Of a stretch of DNA of 39,973 nucleotides, positions 31,486 to 39,973 are shown in pieces; within the stretch, counting starts at the first letter, position 1, and every line of letters starts with the position of its first letter. A program made the translations under genes and the position numbers. Source of the DNA: Pseudomonadota bacterium (GTDB lineage Bacteria > Pseudomonadota > Gammaproteobacteria > Burkholderiales > Thiobacteraceae); NCBI GenBank assembly GCA_021812385.1, contig JAKANO010000023.1, positions 1 to 39,973 of the forward strand, written 5' to 3'. The notes under the pieces were generated by a model. That model was not told where the DNA came from. It did not search any database and was given only the letters and a program-made list of their open reading frames with translations.

Positions 31486-32423
31486 GGTATAACGCCGAGT
31501 TCGGCGAGAATTTTATCGGCGCCCCGGGCCAGCAGATCCTCGGCCATGGCAACGCCGATTTTTTCCGCGTCGCTGGGCGCGCCCGTCAAGCTGGCTTGAA
31601 TGAAGCGTTTGCCTGCGAGGTCGGCGACGAAACCATTGAGCAGCAGTTGCCCATTTTGAATCTGCGCATAGCCGCCCAATGGCGTCTGGCAGCTGCCGGA
31701 AAGGCGCCGGCTCATGGCGCGTTCGGCTTGTACGCAGGCGGCGGTATCGGCATGGTTCAGCGGCGCCATCAGTTCGAGCAAGTCGTCGCGCTCGGCCAAG
31801 CATTCGATGCCGAGCGCGCCTTGGCCCACGGCCGGCAGGCTTTCGCTGGGGTCGAGCGTGGCGGCGATGCGCGCGGCGAGTCCTAGGCGTTTTAAACCGG
31901 CGGCGGCGAGCACGATGGCGGCGTATTGGCCTTCGTCGAGTTTGCGCAGGCGGGTTTGCACGTTGCCGCGCAAGGGCGCGATTTTCAGATGCGGGTAGCG
32001 CGCCATCAGCAAGGCTTGGCGGCGTAGGCTGGAAGTGCCGACGACGGCGCCCGCAGGCAAGTCGGATAGATTTTTATATTGGTTGGAAACCAGCGCATCG
32101 CGCGGATCTTCGCGCTCGCCGATGGCGACCAGGGTAAAGCCCTCGGGCAAATTCATCGGCACGTCCTTCATGGAATGCACCGCGATATCCGCGCGGCGCT
32201 CTTCCATCGCCACTTCCAACTCCTTGACGAACAAGCCTTTGCCGCCGATTTTCGACAGCGGCGAGTCGAGGATTTGGTCGCCCATGGTGGTCATGCCCAA
32301 TATGCTGACGCGCATCTCTGGGTATAATGCTCGCGTTCTGGCTTGAATATGCTCGGCTTGCCATAGGGCAAGCATGCTCTCACGCGAGGCAATGATAATT
32401 TCGGATGGGCGGTGGGAACTCAC
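31482..32423 (-). CDS. hemC: Porphobilinogen deaminase (hydroxymethylbilane synthase)
   Basis: The 313-residue protein carries [40 protein letters not shown] with the catalytic aspartate region, [10 protein letters not shown], and [12 protein letters not shown], whose cysteine binds the dipyrromethane cofactor. It joins four porphobilinogens to make hydroxymethylbilane for haem and sirohaem. It is co-transcribed with hemD. The thioredoxin-like gene diverges from it. Confidence 0.96.
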   Translation of the reverse strand: MSSHRPSEIIIASRESMLALWQAEHIQARTRALYPEMRVSILGMTTMGDQILDSPLSKIGGKGLFVKELEVAMEERRADIAVHSMKDVPMNLPEGFTLVAIGEREDPRDALVSNQYKNLSDLPAGAVVGTSSLRRQALLMARYPHLKIAPLRGNVQTRLRKLDEGQYAAIVLAAAGLKRLGLAARIAATLDPSESLPAVGQGALGIECLAERDDLLELMAPLNHADTAACVQAERAMSRRLSGSCQTPLGGYAQIQNGQLLLNGFVADLAGKRFIQASLTGAPSDAEKIGVAMAEDLLARGADKILAELGVIP

Positions 32424-32474
32424 GGCTTGGAAGTGGTCTCAGTTAAGGTTGGCCGCATTTGCGGCGGAGAAAAC

Positions 32475-32972
32475 ATGAAAAAAATACACGTTGGAATCAC
32501 GTTTTTTGCGGCTATTTTAGCATGCCTGTGGATGCCGGCTAGTTTTGCAGTGGAGCGCGGCAAGCTGCCGATAGCCACCGATCTGTCGAAAGAAGCTGAG
32601 CTGGCGCGGGAAAAGAAAATTCCGATTTTGATTCTGTTCAGCGCGCCGGGCTGCGGCTATTGCAAGCGGGTGCGGGAGGAAGTGCTGATTCCGACGACCT
32701 ACAACGCCGAGTACGACAATAAAGTGATTATGCTCGAGGTTGAAAACGGCAATAGCGGGAAAATAGTCGACTTCGACGGCCATGCTATTTCCCAGGCGGA
32801 TTTTGCCGCCAAACACCGCGTGGGTTTTGCGCCCACGGTCAAATTCTTCGATGCCAAAGGGCGCGAGGTTGCCGACCCGATTATCGGTTTGGTGACGGTA
32901 GACTACTACGGCGGCTTTATGGATCAAGGCATCGATAATGCCACCGCCAGGATTCGCGCCAACTCGAATTAA
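32475..32972 (+). CDS. Periplasmic thioredoxin-fold protein (SoxW/thioredoxin-like)
   Basis: From the ATG at 32475 (GGCGGAGAAAAC upstream) the protein has 165 residues. A signal peptide is cut near ASFA-VER (residue 24). The active-site motif is APGCGYCKRVREE (CGYC), followed by the cis-Pro loop HRVGFAPTVKFFDAKG. This layout matches SoxW-type or thioredoxin-like oxidoreductases that work in the periplasm. It could keep partner thiols reduced, but no sox or cytochrome-maturation genes lie nearby. Function beyond dithiol chemistry is not supported. Confidence 0.88.
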   Translation: MKKIHVGITFFAAILACLWMPASFAVERGKLPIATDLSKEAELAREKKIPILILFSAPGCGYCKRVREEVLIPTTYNAEYDNKVIMLEVENGNSGKIVDFDGHAISQADFAAKHRVGFAPTVKFFDAKGREVADPIIGLVTVDYYGGFMDQGIDNATARIRANSN

Positions 32973-33013
32973 GCGCGGTCTGTTTTTCAATCCGGACGCA
33001 TTTCAATTCAATC

Positions 33014-33382
33014 GTGCGCAGCGATAGCCCCTTCCACGAAATCATCGGCAAAGCCGATCGCCGCTGGTTTTCATCGCCGCAGTTCGATCTCATCGTGTGG
33101 CTTGCCGCCGATCGATCCCTTGACGGATTCGAGTTGTGTTACGACAAGCATGACAAAGAGCACTCCATCGCCTGGAGCCAAGCGCATGGCTATCGACACA
33201 TGGCGGTGGATAGCGGCGAGCATCGGCCCGGGAAATACAAGGCCGCGCCGATCTTGGTGCCCGATGGGCATTTCGACCTTACGCGCATTCGCTCGGCATT
33301 TAATGCCATCCGCTACTCCTTGCCGCCCGATATTGCGGAGTTTGTAGCACGCACGCTGGAACAATACCCGGCCGTATCCTAG
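33014..33382 (+). CDS. Hypothetical protein
   Basis: The 122-residue frame starts with GTG at 33014 and is rich in charged and aromatic residues (ADRRWFSSPQFDLIVWL; KHDKEHSIAWSQAHGYRHM). The coding-like composition and the tidy four-base convergent overlap with the AlgR-type gene suggest that it is real. No signal peptide or known domain is seen. The ribosome site is weak. Confidence 0.6.
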   Translation: MRSDSPFHEIIGKADRRWFSSPQFDLIVWLAADRSLDGFELCYDKHDKEHSIAWSQAHGYRHMAVDSGEHRPGKYKAAPILVPDGHFDLTRIRSAFNAIRYSLPPDIAEFVARTLEQYPAVS

Positions 33383-34149
33383 CGTTTGAATTCGCGAATA
33401 ATTTGTTGTTGTCGCCGGCTCACGGGGAGTCGCTCCGCCAAGCCGCGAAGGCGTGTTACCCAACCGCTGCCGGCGCTTTCACCTTCTTCAGGCGTGAAAT
33501 CCACGCGTTCGAAGCCTTCGATAAATGCGCGCGCCACCAGGCAATTGCGGTGCACGCGCACAAAATGTTCGGCGAATTCCTGTTCCAGTTTGACCAGGGA
33601 TTCTTCCAGCAAGTATTCCTTTTCCAGGGTGCGCACCGTGATGTATTTCAGCTCGGCTTTCAGGTAAGCGATATCGCCGAGCGGCACCAATAGAATACGG
33701 CCGCGGTCGCTGATGGCGAGGTGGGTGCGTGCTTTGCCAACCGCCGCTTTCAAGGCCAGCATCGGTGCGGCGCGCAGCGCATGGGCTTTTTGCAGCGCGG
33801 CAATCAGGCGCTCGGGGCGGATCGGTTTGAGCAGATAGTCGAGGGCGTTCACTTCGAAGGCCTTGATCGCGTAGTCGTCATAGGCGGTGGTGAAAATCAC
33901 GGCCGGAGGATGCTCCAGGGTCAGCAAGTGTTCGGCGGTTTCAATCCCGTCCATTTCCGGCATGCGGATATCCAGCAGCAGAACCTGGGGCTGCGTGGCG
34001 TGCAACTGCTCCAGCGCTTGTTTGCCGTTGGCGGCTTCGCCGACAATTTCAAACGGCAGCGCGGCGGCGTTGTCGCTGAGCACATCGCGTAGCCGGCGTC
34101 GCGCCAAGGCCTCGTCGTCGACAATCAAAATACGCAGGGTTTCGCTCAT
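33379..34149 (-). CDS. algR: LytTR-family response regulator, AlgR type
   Basis: The ATG at 34149 gives 256 residues beginning [20 protein letters not shown]. The receiver domain has Asp11-Asp12, the phosphate acceptor Asp60 (LLLDIRMPEMDG) and the conserved FTTAYDDYA and LLKPI turns. The C-terminal half is a LytTR DNA-binding domain (IAYLKAELKYITVRT; FVRVHRNCLVARAFIEGF). The start overlaps the kinase gene by four bases. AlgR-type proteins control surface and exopolysaccharide traits in other proteobacteria; targets here are unknown. Confidence 0.9.
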   Translation of the reverse strand: MSETLRILIVDDEALARRRLRDVLSDNAAALPFEIVGEAANGKQALEQLHATQPQVLLLDIRMPEMDGIETAEHLLTLEHPPAVIFTTAYDDYAIKAFEVNALDYLLKPIRPERLIAALQKAHALRAAPMLALKAAVGKARTHLAISDRGRILLVPLGDIAYLKAELKYITVRTLEKEYLLEESLVKLEQEFAEHFVRVHRNCLVARAFIEGFERVDFTPEEGESAGSGWVTRLRGLAERLPVSRRQQQIIREFKR

Positions 34150-35171
34150 GCTTTGCTGGCTTTCACATAGGGCATGGTGATGTGAACCAGGTAATAGTCG
34201 CCTTGCACTTCGCATTTCAAGCGCGCCTCGGCATCGAAGTGCAGGCTTAGGCGTTCGCGAATGTTTTGCATCGCCATTTTGTTGCCGGCGTGATGCGAGC
34301 CTTCTTGCAAATACGGGTTTTTGATCACCAACTGCACCTGGTCGCGCGAATGGAAAATATTCACCGAAATTTCGCCGGCGCCGCTGGCCGGTTCGATACC
34401 GTGATATACGGCATTTTCCAGGATCGGCTGAAGGATCAGCGGCGGCACCATGGCGTCCTTGGGCATTTTATCGATGTGCCAGGCGATTTTTAGACGCTCG
34501 CCCAGGCGCAATGTTTCGAGTTCCAAGTATTGCCAAGAGAGGTTGACCTCATCCTCTAAGCGCACCAATTCGCGGTTTTCCCGCATCAATACCCGGAACA
34601 GGTCGGCCATGTCTTGCAGCGCGCGCTCGGCGCGCTGCGGTTCCGAACGCACCAGGCTCATGACGGCGTTGATGCTGTTGAACAGGAAATGCGGGCGAAT
34701 GCGCGCTTGCAGGGCTTGCAGCCGCGCCTCGCCGATGGCGGGCGAGAGGATGCGGCTGCGCATATTGAAGTAGCCCAGTAAAACACCGCTGGCCAGCAGG
34801 GTGAGCAGCCAATAGCGATTCAACTGCCCCAGGCCATCCACGAGAAAAAAGCGGCTGACAATCAATTGGTAAACTGCGCTGACGCTGCCAATGGCTACGC
34901 CCAGTACCGCGCCCACCCCAAAGGGATAAGACAGGCGATGCAGCGGCTTTTTGAGCAGGCATAAGCTGACCAAGCATAAGAGCAAGGTCGGTTGCAGGAT
35001 GAGCGAGATTTGCTGTACCTCGCCCAACACCTCAGCCAGCCGGGATACCTGCGCCAGCGCCCCGGCCAGCCCCATGAGGTTGGCTAAAACCAGGATGCGC
35101 AGCATCACGCCGAGGTTGCAGAAGTCCGGTAGCGCGACAGGGTATTGGTCGTTTTGCTTTATACTTGGCAT
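34146..35171 (-). CDS. algZ: Sensor histidine kinase, AlgZ/FimS (LytS) type
   Basis: The ATG at 35171 gives 341 residues. The first ~130 contain about four membrane segments. The kinase core follows: the phosphorylated histidine is His161 in [15 protein letters not shown], with the N-box-like [15 protein letters not shown] and a G-box-like [13 protein letters not shown]. This is the short kinase class that works with LytTR regulators. The gene lies next to argH in opposite orientation, as algZ does in Pseudomonas. The signal sensed is unknown. Confidence 0.9.
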   Translation of the reverse strand: MPSIKQNDQYPVALPDFCNLGVMLRILVLANLMGLAGALAQVSRLAEVLGEVQQISLILQPTLLLCLVSLCLLKKPLHRLSYPFGVGAVLGVAIGSVSAVYQLIVSRFFLVDGLGQLNRYWLLTLLASGVLLGYFNMRSRILSPAIGEARLQALQARIRPHFLFNSINAVMSLVRSEPQRAERALQDMADLFRVLMRENRELVRLEDEVNLSWQYLELETLRLGERLKIAWHIDKMPKDAMVPPLILQPILENAVYHGIEPASGAGEISVNIFHSRDQVQLVIKNPYLQEGSHHAGNKMAMQNIRERLSLHFDAEARLKCEVQGDYYLVHITMPYVKASKA

Positions 35172-35200
35172 TTTTCTATTGTGGTGAAGGCCTAATCCCG

Positions 35201-36598
35201 ATGCAAGAAAAACCAGTGGCAACGACCGGCGAAGCTTGGTCCGGGCGCTTTAATGAGCCGGTCGATGAGTTGGTGAAGCGCTTTACCGCGTCCGTCACTT
35301 TTGACCGGCGACTCGCCTTGTTCGATATCCAAGGTTCGCTGGCGCACGCACAAATGCTGTCCGAGGTCGGTTTATTGTCAGCAAGCGATCTCGACAGTAT
35401 ACGGCTTGGGATGGAGCGCATCCGGGACGAAGTGGTTTCCGGCGCATTCAACTGGTCGGTGGACCTCGAAGACGTGCACATGAATATCGAGCGCCGCCTG
35501 ACCGAATTCGCCGGCGATGCCGGCAAGCGCCTGCATACCGCGCGTTCTCGCAATGACCAAGTGGCCACCGATGTGCGGCTGTTTTTGCGCGATGCCATCG
35601 ACCGCATCTTGCAGCAAATTCGCCAATTTCAACGGGCCTTGCTGAACTTGGCCGAGACCCATGCGGCCACCGTGATGCCGGGATTTACTCACCTGCAAGT
35701 GGCGCAGCCGGTTACTTTTGGCCATCACCTGATGGCGTATTACGAGATGCTGCAGCGCGATGCGGCGCGGCTCAGCGATTGCCGCCGGCGCGTGAACCGC
35801 TTGCCCTTGGGCAGTGCGGCCTTGGCCGGCACCAGCTACCCGATTCGGCGCGAGCGCGTGGCCGAGTTGCTGGGCTTCGACGGGGTGTGCGAGAACTCGC
35901 TCGATGCCGTGTCCGACCGCGATTTTGCGCTGGAATTCAGCGCTGCTGGCGCGCTCATCATGACCCATCTGTCGCGCTTTTCCGAAGAATTGATCCTGTG
36001 GATGAGCCCGCGTTATGGCTTCATCGTGCTCGCCGATCGCTTTTGCACCGGCTCCAGCATCATGCCGCAGAAGAAAAACCCGGATGTGCCGGAGCTGGTG
36101 CGCGGCAAGACCGGGCGCGTGTTCGGGCATTTAATGGGTTTGTTCACCCTGATGAAAGGCCAACCGCTGGCCTACAATAAAGACAATCAAGAAGACAAAG
36201 AGCCGTTGTTCGATACGGTTGACACGGTGCTGGATTGCCTGACGCTGTATACCGACATGATGGGCGGGCTCACGGTGAACGCAGAAAAAATGCGCGCGGC
36301 AGCGCGCGAGGGTTTTGCCACCGCCACCGATTTGGCGGATTACCTGGTGAAAAAAGGCCTGCCGTTCCGCGATGCGCACGAAGCCGTGGCGCGCGCGGTG
36401 CGCCATGCCGAAAGCCGGGGATGCGATTTATCCGATCTGCCCTTGGCCGAGTTGCAGGCTTTTTCCGCTTTGATCGAGGCGGATATCTTTGCCGTATTGA
36501 CGTTGGAGGGCTCGCTGAACAGCCGCGCACATATTGGCGGAACCGCACCGGAAGCCGTGCGCGCCGCGATTCAGCGTGCGCGCGCAGCGCTATCGTAG
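35201..36598 (+). CDS. argH: Argininosuccinate lyase
   Basis: From the ATG at 35201 (GAAGG about ten bases upstream) the protein has 465 residues. The superfamily signature [20 protein letters not shown] is present, with [16 protein letters not shown] and [15 protein letters not shown]. It splits argininosuccinate into arginine and fumarate in the last step of arginine synthesis. The algZ-argH divergent pair is a conserved arrangement in beta- and gammaproteobacteria. Confidence 0.97.
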   Translation: MQEKPVATTGEAWSGRFNEPVDELVKRFTASVTFDRRLALFDIQGSLAHAQMLSEVGLLSASDLDSIRLGMERIRDEVVSGAFNWSVDLEDVHMNIERRLTEFAGDAGKRLHTARSRNDQVATDVRLFLRDAIDRILQQIRQFQRALLNLAETHAATVMPGFTHLQVAQPVTFGHHLMAYYEMLQRDAARLSDCRRRVNRLPLGSAALAGTSYPIRRERVAELLGFDGVCENSLDAVSDRDFALEFSAAGALIMTHLSRFSEELILWMSPRYGFIVLADRFCTGSSIMPQKKNPDVPELVRGKTGRVFGHLMGLFTLMKGQPLAYNKDNQEDKEPLFDTVDTVLDCLTLYTDMMGGLTVNAEKMRAAAREGFATATDLADYLVKKGLPFRDAHEAVARAVRHAESRGCDLSDLPLAELQAFSALIEADIFAVLTLEGSLNSRAHIGGTAPEAVRAAIQRARAALS

Positions 36599-36607
36599 AA
36601 GGGATGT

Positions 36608-37003
36608 ATGGAGTTTTTCACGCGCCAATGGGTTGAGGCCTTCGCCCAGAAATGGAATCGCGATGCGGAAATGACCGGACCGTTGGCGCAGATCGGGTTT
36701 AGCGCCATCGTCGCTTTCGGTTATCCGAATCGCGAAGAGCCCAGCGTGCTGTTGCAAGTGAATAATGGCAAGGTCGAACGCGCGGGGTTGTTCAATAAAG
36801 TCGCGCAATCGCCCGCGCTCGATTGGGATCTGCGCGCGCTGCCGGAACAATGGGCCGCGTGGCAAACCAAACCGCTGACCCTGACGAACTTGGGCTTGGC
36901 GGTGCAAAACCAGCAATTGCAGTTTAAGGCTGGAGACTATCGCAAGATGATCCGCACGCCAGCCTTGGCGAATCCTTTTTTGCGGGTCTTTAAACTGCTT
37001 TAA
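36608..37003 (+). CDS. SCP2-like small protein
   Basis: The 131-residue protein (MEFFTRQWVEAFAQKWNRD, then SAIVAFGYPN and VLLQVNNGKVERAG) has the alternating pattern of sterol-carrier-protein-2-like domains. A GAAGGGATGT region precedes the ATG nine bases after argH, so the two are likely cotranscribed. Binding of a lipid-like ligand is known for the superfamily; the ligand is unknown here. Confidence 0.65.
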   Translation: MEFFTRQWVEAFAQKWNRDAEMTGPLAQIGFSAIVAFGYPNREEPSVLLQVNNGKVERAGLFNKVAQSPALDWDLRALPEQWAAWQTKPLTLTNLGLAVQNQQLQFKAGDYRKMIRTPALANPFLRVFKLL

Positions 37004-37008
37004 CCGGC

Positions 37009-37578
37009 CTACTGCGGCGTGTGCAAGCGGCAAATCTGCCGCGTTTCCGGCACCGCGAGGCGGTCTCCCGATAGCCCGCAGTTGTAGATGCGCGCGCTTT
37101 CGCGTTGCAGATGGATGCAGGTGTTGCACACCCCGAAAGGACGTTCGTTGTGCATGGCTTGCAGGTTGCGCAGCGTTTCCAGCAGCACCAATACCGTGGT
37201 TTTGATGCGCGCCGGGCTGACGTTGGCGGCGGCACTTTGCCATACCGGGGCGAGCTGGGCTTCCTTGACCAAACGTTTGCCGGCGGCCGAGAGCTTGAGC
37301 CGTACCACGCGCTTATCCACCTCATCCACATAGCGCGCCACCAGGCCTTTGCGGTAGAGCAACAGCAGGCTTTGCGATACGGTGCCCTTGGTTAGGCCCA
37401 AATATTCGGTGAGCGCCTGCGGCGTGTTGCTATAGCGGTTGGCTTGCTTGAGAAAGCTTAAGGCCTGGAGGTGAACCGGGTGTAAGCGGTAGGTGCTGCC
37501 GACGCGGCGCATCTCGGAACGGATAATATTACCCAGGCGTTCCGTTAATTCGAGCAGGGTGAATGCGTTTTTCCTCAT
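37009..37578 (-). CDS. MarR-family transcriptional regulator with Cys-rich C-terminus
   Basis: The 189-residue protein has a winged helix at residues about 40-115 (TPQALTEYLGLTKGTVSQSLLLLYRKGLVAR then DKRVVRLKLSAAGKRLV, split here for length). About 50 residues are added at the end with CNTC, YNCG and QICRL, i.e. C-x2-C-x15-C and a fourth cysteine 14 residues later. This could hold an Fe-S cluster or zinc, which ordinary MarR proteins lack. The gene lies between the SCP2-like gene and cyaY. Targets are not evident. Confidence 0.85.
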   Translation of the reverse strand: MRKNAFTLLELTERLGNIIRSEMRRVGSTYRLHPVHLQALSFLKQANRYSNTPQALTEYLGLTKGTVSQSLLLLYRKGLVARYVDEVDKRVVRLKLSAAGKRLVKEAQLAPVWQSAAANVSPARIKTTVLVLLETLRNLQAMHNERPFGVCNTCIHLQRESARIYNCGLSGDRLAVPETRQICRLHTPQ

Positions 37579-37670
37579 GCCGCCCCTTTGATTTAAGGAT
37601 TAACCGCAATTAAGGTTTTGAGACAATACCATATCGAGTCGAAACCGGCGTGTAAAGCCGGGGGCGGGAT

Positions 37671-37985
37671 TCAGGTCAGCTGAATCTCTTGGCCGGCTTG
37701 TTGGCTGATGTAGGTGGAGAGGGAGGCGAACAGCTCCGAGCCGTCGCGGGTGTTGCGCCAAGCGCCATTCTCCAGGCGGTAGTGGTAGCCGCCGGACTTG
37801 GCCGCGACCCAGATTTCCTGGGTTGGGCCTTGGCGGTTGAGGATGATCTTGCTGCCATTGTCGAATTCCAGCGTCAGGATACCGGCGGCGGTTTCCGTGT
37901 CGATGTCGGTATCGCACGCTTCCAGCGCCGCTTCGATGTTGAGGAAGATGGCGTCGACGGCTTGGTTAAATTCGGTTTCGGTCAT
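37671..37985 (-). CDS. cyaY: Iron donor protein CyaY (frataxin)
   Basis: The 104-residue protein opens MTETEFNQAVDAIFLNIEAAL and has the acidic first helix typical of iron-binding frataxins (EACDTDIDTE). The conserved sheet (GSKIILNRQGPTQEIWVAAKSGGYHY) is present in two pieces, and SELFASLSTYIS ends it. It acts in Fe-S cluster assembly. It diverges from lptM-lysA, the normal arrangement in beta- and gammaproteobacteria. Confidence 0.95.
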   Translation of the reverse strand: MTETEFNQAVDAIFLNIEAALEACDTDIDTETAAGILTLEFDNGSKIILNRQGPTQEIWVAAKSGGYHYRLENGAWRNTRDGSELFASLSTYISQQAGQEIQLT

Positions 37986-38048
37986 GATGGTTCCCGGTTG
38001 ATATTTTGGGTTAATATTCTGGTTCCTCCAAAGCTTGCCACGAACCAG

Positions 38049-38198
38049 ATGCGTACGCTCTTAATATTATTAGTTCTCGCTTGCAGCCTGCAAGCCTGCG
38101 GCCTCAAGGGCCCCTTGGTGCTGCCGCCGGAAACTGCCGCGAAACCTGCGCCCGCTGTTTCCCCCGCCGCACCGCAACCCGCGCAACAGGACAAGTAA
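38049..38198 (+). CDS. lptM: LPS-assembly lipoprotein LptM (YifL family)
   Basis: The 49-residue protein has MRTLLILLVLACSLQACGLKGPL: a short signal peptide, lipobox LQAC and the invariant CGLKGPL after the lipidated cysteine. A Pro/Ala-rich tail follows. In E. coli LptM helps LptD oxidation and assembly in the outer membrane. It lies two bases before lysA, the standard order. It was too short to stand out among the long open frames. Confidence 0.93.
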   Translation: MRTLLILLVLACSLQACGLKGPLVLPPETAAKPAPAVSPAAPQPAQQDK

Positions 38199-38200
38199 GC

Positions 38201-39448
38201 ATGTTTGAATACCGCGCAAGTCGGCTGTACGCCGAAGATGTGCCGCTGACGGATATTGCCCAAGCCGTCGGCACGCCGTGTTACGTCTATTCACGGCGCG
38301 CGCTGGTTGAAGCGTATCAGGGCTTCGATCAAGCGTTTGCCGGGCAGCCGCATTTGCTGTGTTACGCGGTCAAGGCCAACCCCAATCTGGCTATTCTCAA
38401 TTTGTTCGCGCGGCTGGGCGCCGGCTTCGATATCGTCTCCGGCGGCGAGTTGGCGCGTGTGTTGGCGGCGGGCGGCGACGCCCGGCGCGTGGTGTTTTCC
38501 GGCGTAGGCAAAACCGCGGCCGAGATGCGCGCAGCGTTGGAAGCTGGAATTCTATGTTTCAACGTGGAATCGCAAGCCGAGCTGGAGCGGCTGAATCAAG
38601 TCGCGGGCGAGATGGGATGCCGCGCGCCAATTTCCCTACGCGTCAATCCGGATGTCGATCCCAAGACCCACCCCTATATTTCCACCGGCCTCAAAGAGAG
38701 CAAGTTTGGGGTTGAGTACGGTCAAGCGTTCGAACTCTATCAACGCGCCGCCGCATTGCCGCACATTGCAGTGCGCGGCATTGATTGCCATATCGGTTCG
38801 CAGATTACCGATGTCAGCCCGTTTATCGCCGCCTTGGATAAGGTGCTGGCGCTCGTCGACTGCCTGCAAGCAGTCGGCATCGCCATCGAGCACATGGATT
38901 TGGGCGGCGGCGTCGGGATTCGCTACCGCGACGAAACGCCCATCGAGATCGCGCAGTACGCCCAGGCGGTGCAATTGCGCTTGGCCGGGCGCGGCTTAAA
39001 GCTGCTGCTCGAACCCGGGCGGGCCTTGGTCGGCAATGCCGCCCTGCTGCTGACGCAGGTCGAGTACCTCAAGCAGGGCGCTGAGAAAAGTTTTGCGGTG
39101 GTGGATGCCGCGATGAACGATCTCATGCGGCCGGCGCTGTACGATGCTTACCACGACATCCTGCCGGTCGCGCCGCATTCGGGCTCGCAACACGTCTACG
39201 ATGTGGTCGGTCCGGTGTGCGAAAGTGGCGATTTTCTCGGGAAAAACCGCTATTTGGTGCTGGAGGCCGGCGACCTGCTGGCGATTCTATCCGCGGGCGC
39301 CTACGGCATGAGCATGAGCTCCAACTACAACACGCGACCCCGTGCGGCGGAGGTTGTCGTGGACGGAGAGCAGATGTATTTGGTGCGCAAACGCGAAGAA
39401 GTTGCGCAACTCTACGCGTTGGAAGGCATTCTTCCGCCACATTCGTGA
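38201..39448 (+). CDS. lysA: Diaminopimelate decarboxylase
   Basis: From the ATG at 38201 the 415-residue protein is a fold-III PLP enzyme: YAVKANPNLAILNL with the PLP lysine, DIVSGGEL, the HIGSQI motif, LDLGGGVGI and the CESGDFLG active-site cysteine segment. The end has GAYGMSMSSNYN. It makes lysine from meso-diaminopimelate. A terminator follows immediately. Confidence 0.97.
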   Translation: MFEYRASRLYAEDVPLTDIAQAVGTPCYVYSRRALVEAYQGFDQAFAGQPHLLCYAVKANPNLAILNLFARLGAGFDIVSGGELARVLAAGGDARRVVFSGVGKTAAEMRAALEAGILCFNVESQAELERLNQVAGEMGCRAPISLRVNPDVDPKTHPYISTGLKESKFGVEYGQAFELYQRAAALPHIAVRGIDCHIGSQITDVSPFIAALDKVLALVDCLQAVGIAIEHMDLGGGVGIRYRDETPIEIAQYAQAVQLRLAGRGLKLLLEPGRALVGNAALLLTQVEYLKQGAEKSFAVVDAAMNDLMRPALYDAYHDILPVAPHSGSQHVYDVVGPVCESGDFLGKNRYLVLEAGDLLAILSAGAYGMSMSSNYNTRPRAAEVVVDGEQMYLVRKREEVAQLYALEGILPPHS

Positions 39449-39450
39449 AA

Positions 39451-39476
39451 AAAATGTCGCATCGAAGCGACATTTT
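39451..39476 (+). terminator. Rho-independent terminator after lysA
   Basis: AAAATGTCGC (39451-39460), a six-base loop and GCGACATTTT (39467-39476) form a ten-pair stem with T residues on the right. The A-rich left flank could also end transcription on the other strand. Confidence 0.9.
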
Positions 39477-39630
39477 TATTTTTCACAATCCAGTTAGTAT
39501 CGACTCAAAACGTTGTCTTGAATCCCGCTATAGACGGGCATTCCAAGGCAATCGATGCTTTTGTAAATTGGTTTCGTATCAATACTAAAGTATTTAACTC
39601 TTTGTCCGATAACAAAAAAGTGCGCTTTAT

Positions 39631-39650
39631 TGCACAAAAGTACTTGTGCA
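39631..39650. promoter_or_regulatory. Inverted repeat in the region before the histone-like gene
   Basis: TGCACAA-(6)-TTGTGCA is a perfect seven-pair dyad. A wider pair (ATTGCAC at 39629, GTGCAAT near 39660) surrounds it. It could be an operator. The rest of the 393-base gap 39449-39841 is AT-rich and holds no convincing gene. Confidence 0.35.
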
Positions 39651-39841
39651 TCATTTCGGTGTGCAATACATTTCGCGTCACCAAGTGGCAATGCTCTCAA
39701 CTGAGTCACGGAAAGTAAGAGTTGCGCGTGAGTCAATTGCGGGCCTGAAGCAATACAGGTGCCACTAAGGGAGTACAGACCTTATGGCTGTGCGTATTGC
39801 AAGTTGCTTTTGGTCACTTACCTTTATAAAGGAGTTTTAAG

Positions 39842-39973
39842 ATGTCTACAGCTAAGAAACCAGCCGTTAAGAAAGCAGCAGCTAAGAAGCCCGCCGCTAA
39901 AAAAGCAGCAGCTAAGAAGCCCGCCGCCAAAAAAGCAGTCGCTAAGAAGCCCGCCGCTAAAAAAGCAGCAGCT
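39842..39973 (+). CDS. Histone H1-like nucleoid protein (start only; cut by window end)
   Basis: MSTAKKPAVKKAAAKKPAAK begins a protein made only of Lys, Ala and Pro with a few Val, in ten-residue units (AKKPAAKKAA). A strong AAAGGAG site lies seven bases before the ATG. Such lysine-rich tails resemble eukaryotic H1 and the AlgP-type or HctB-type bacterial proteins that bind DNA non-specifically. 44 codons are visible, so a C-terminal domain cannot be excluded. Confidence 0.88.
   Translation, partial: MSTAKKPAVKKAAAKKPAAKKAAAKKPAAKKAVAKKPAAKKAAA
39851..39973 (+). repeat. 30-bp tandem repeat inside the histone-like gene
   Basis: Four consecutive units begin at 39851, 39881, 39911 and 39941 with GCTAAGAA; the second and fourth are identical in the part seen. 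The array continues beyond the window, so copy number is unknown. Confidence 0.9.

Noticed and set aside
32323..32328. TATAAT inside hemC on the plus strand, before the thioredoxin-like gene
   Set aside because: No -35 box at a suitable distance, and it lies about 145 bases from the start codon.
39518..39718. 66-residue open frame between lysA and the histone-like gene
   Set aside because: No ribosome site or recognisable motif, and it covers the inverted repeat at 39631-39650.
39851..39973. 30-bp tandem units as a CRISPR or minisatellite
   Set aside because: The units are contiguous and translate in frame to the Lys/Ala/Pro repeat of a histone-like protein.

Overview
The window looks like a chromosomal segment of a GC-rich betaproteobacterium, most likely near the Nitrosomonadales (sulfur-, iron- or nitrogen-cycling autotroph relatives). 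The evidence is the ATP-grasp type gshA next to gshB, the regulatory EIIA-HPr-EI phosphotransferase set without a permease, ubiK-comM beside a TorF-like porin-glnK-amtB operon, two PEP-CTERM proteins, cyaY/lptM-lysA, and a lysine/alanine-repeat histone H1-like protein. No rRNA, tRNA, CRISPR array, integrase or transposase gene was seen. Lineage is inferred from gene content only.

Region 1 (1-10513) is the least ordinary part. An AprA-like FAD flavoprotein, an AprB-like 2[4Fe-4S] ferredoxin, a HEAT-repeat protein and an Azotobacter-FdI-type 7Fe ferredoxin form a tight operon. A NitT/TauT-type ABC importer follows; its binding protein carries an extra C-terminal NosL/YHS-like domain. A 1167-residue oxidoreductase then joins GltD/NfnB-like and PyrK/NfnA-like modules in one chain. 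I read this as an uptake-plus-redox system for a small, probably sulfur-containing, substrate. The substrate is not established. A sigma-54-like promoter with two GAACACTGC repeats in front lies before the importer.

Region 2 (10514-13382) holds two minus-strand PEP-CTERM secreted proteins, one EXORDIUM-like and one nidogen-like. Each has a good sigma-54-type promoter and a UUCG-loop terminator. The first gene lies between two direct copies of about 408 bp of the 3' end of the giant oxidoreductase gene, so it could be excised or have been integrated by homologous recombination.

Region 3 (13383-19686) has a Bcr/CflA efflux pump, comM and ubiK on the minus strand, then the sigma-54-type TorF porin-glnK-amtB nitrogen operon with a strong terminator.

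Region 4 (19690-29642) is mostly core metabolism: a Rossmann-fold protein, gshA-gshB, apbE, the regulatory PTS, a D,D-carboxypeptidase with a D-amino acid transaminase, a YbeD-family protein and lipB. Three long inverted-repeat elements built on the same roughly 29-bp arm lie between genes at 14.6, 20.5 and 28.6 kb. A second family of G-rich hairpins lies at 6.9 and 29.8 kb.

Region 5 (29643-39973) has an unrecognised secreted protein, hemC-hemD, a thioredoxin-like protein, an AlgZ/AlgR-type two-component pair, argH, an SCP2-like protein, a MarR regulator with a cysteine-rich tail, cyaY, lptM-lysA and the start of a histone H1-like gene that runs off the end.
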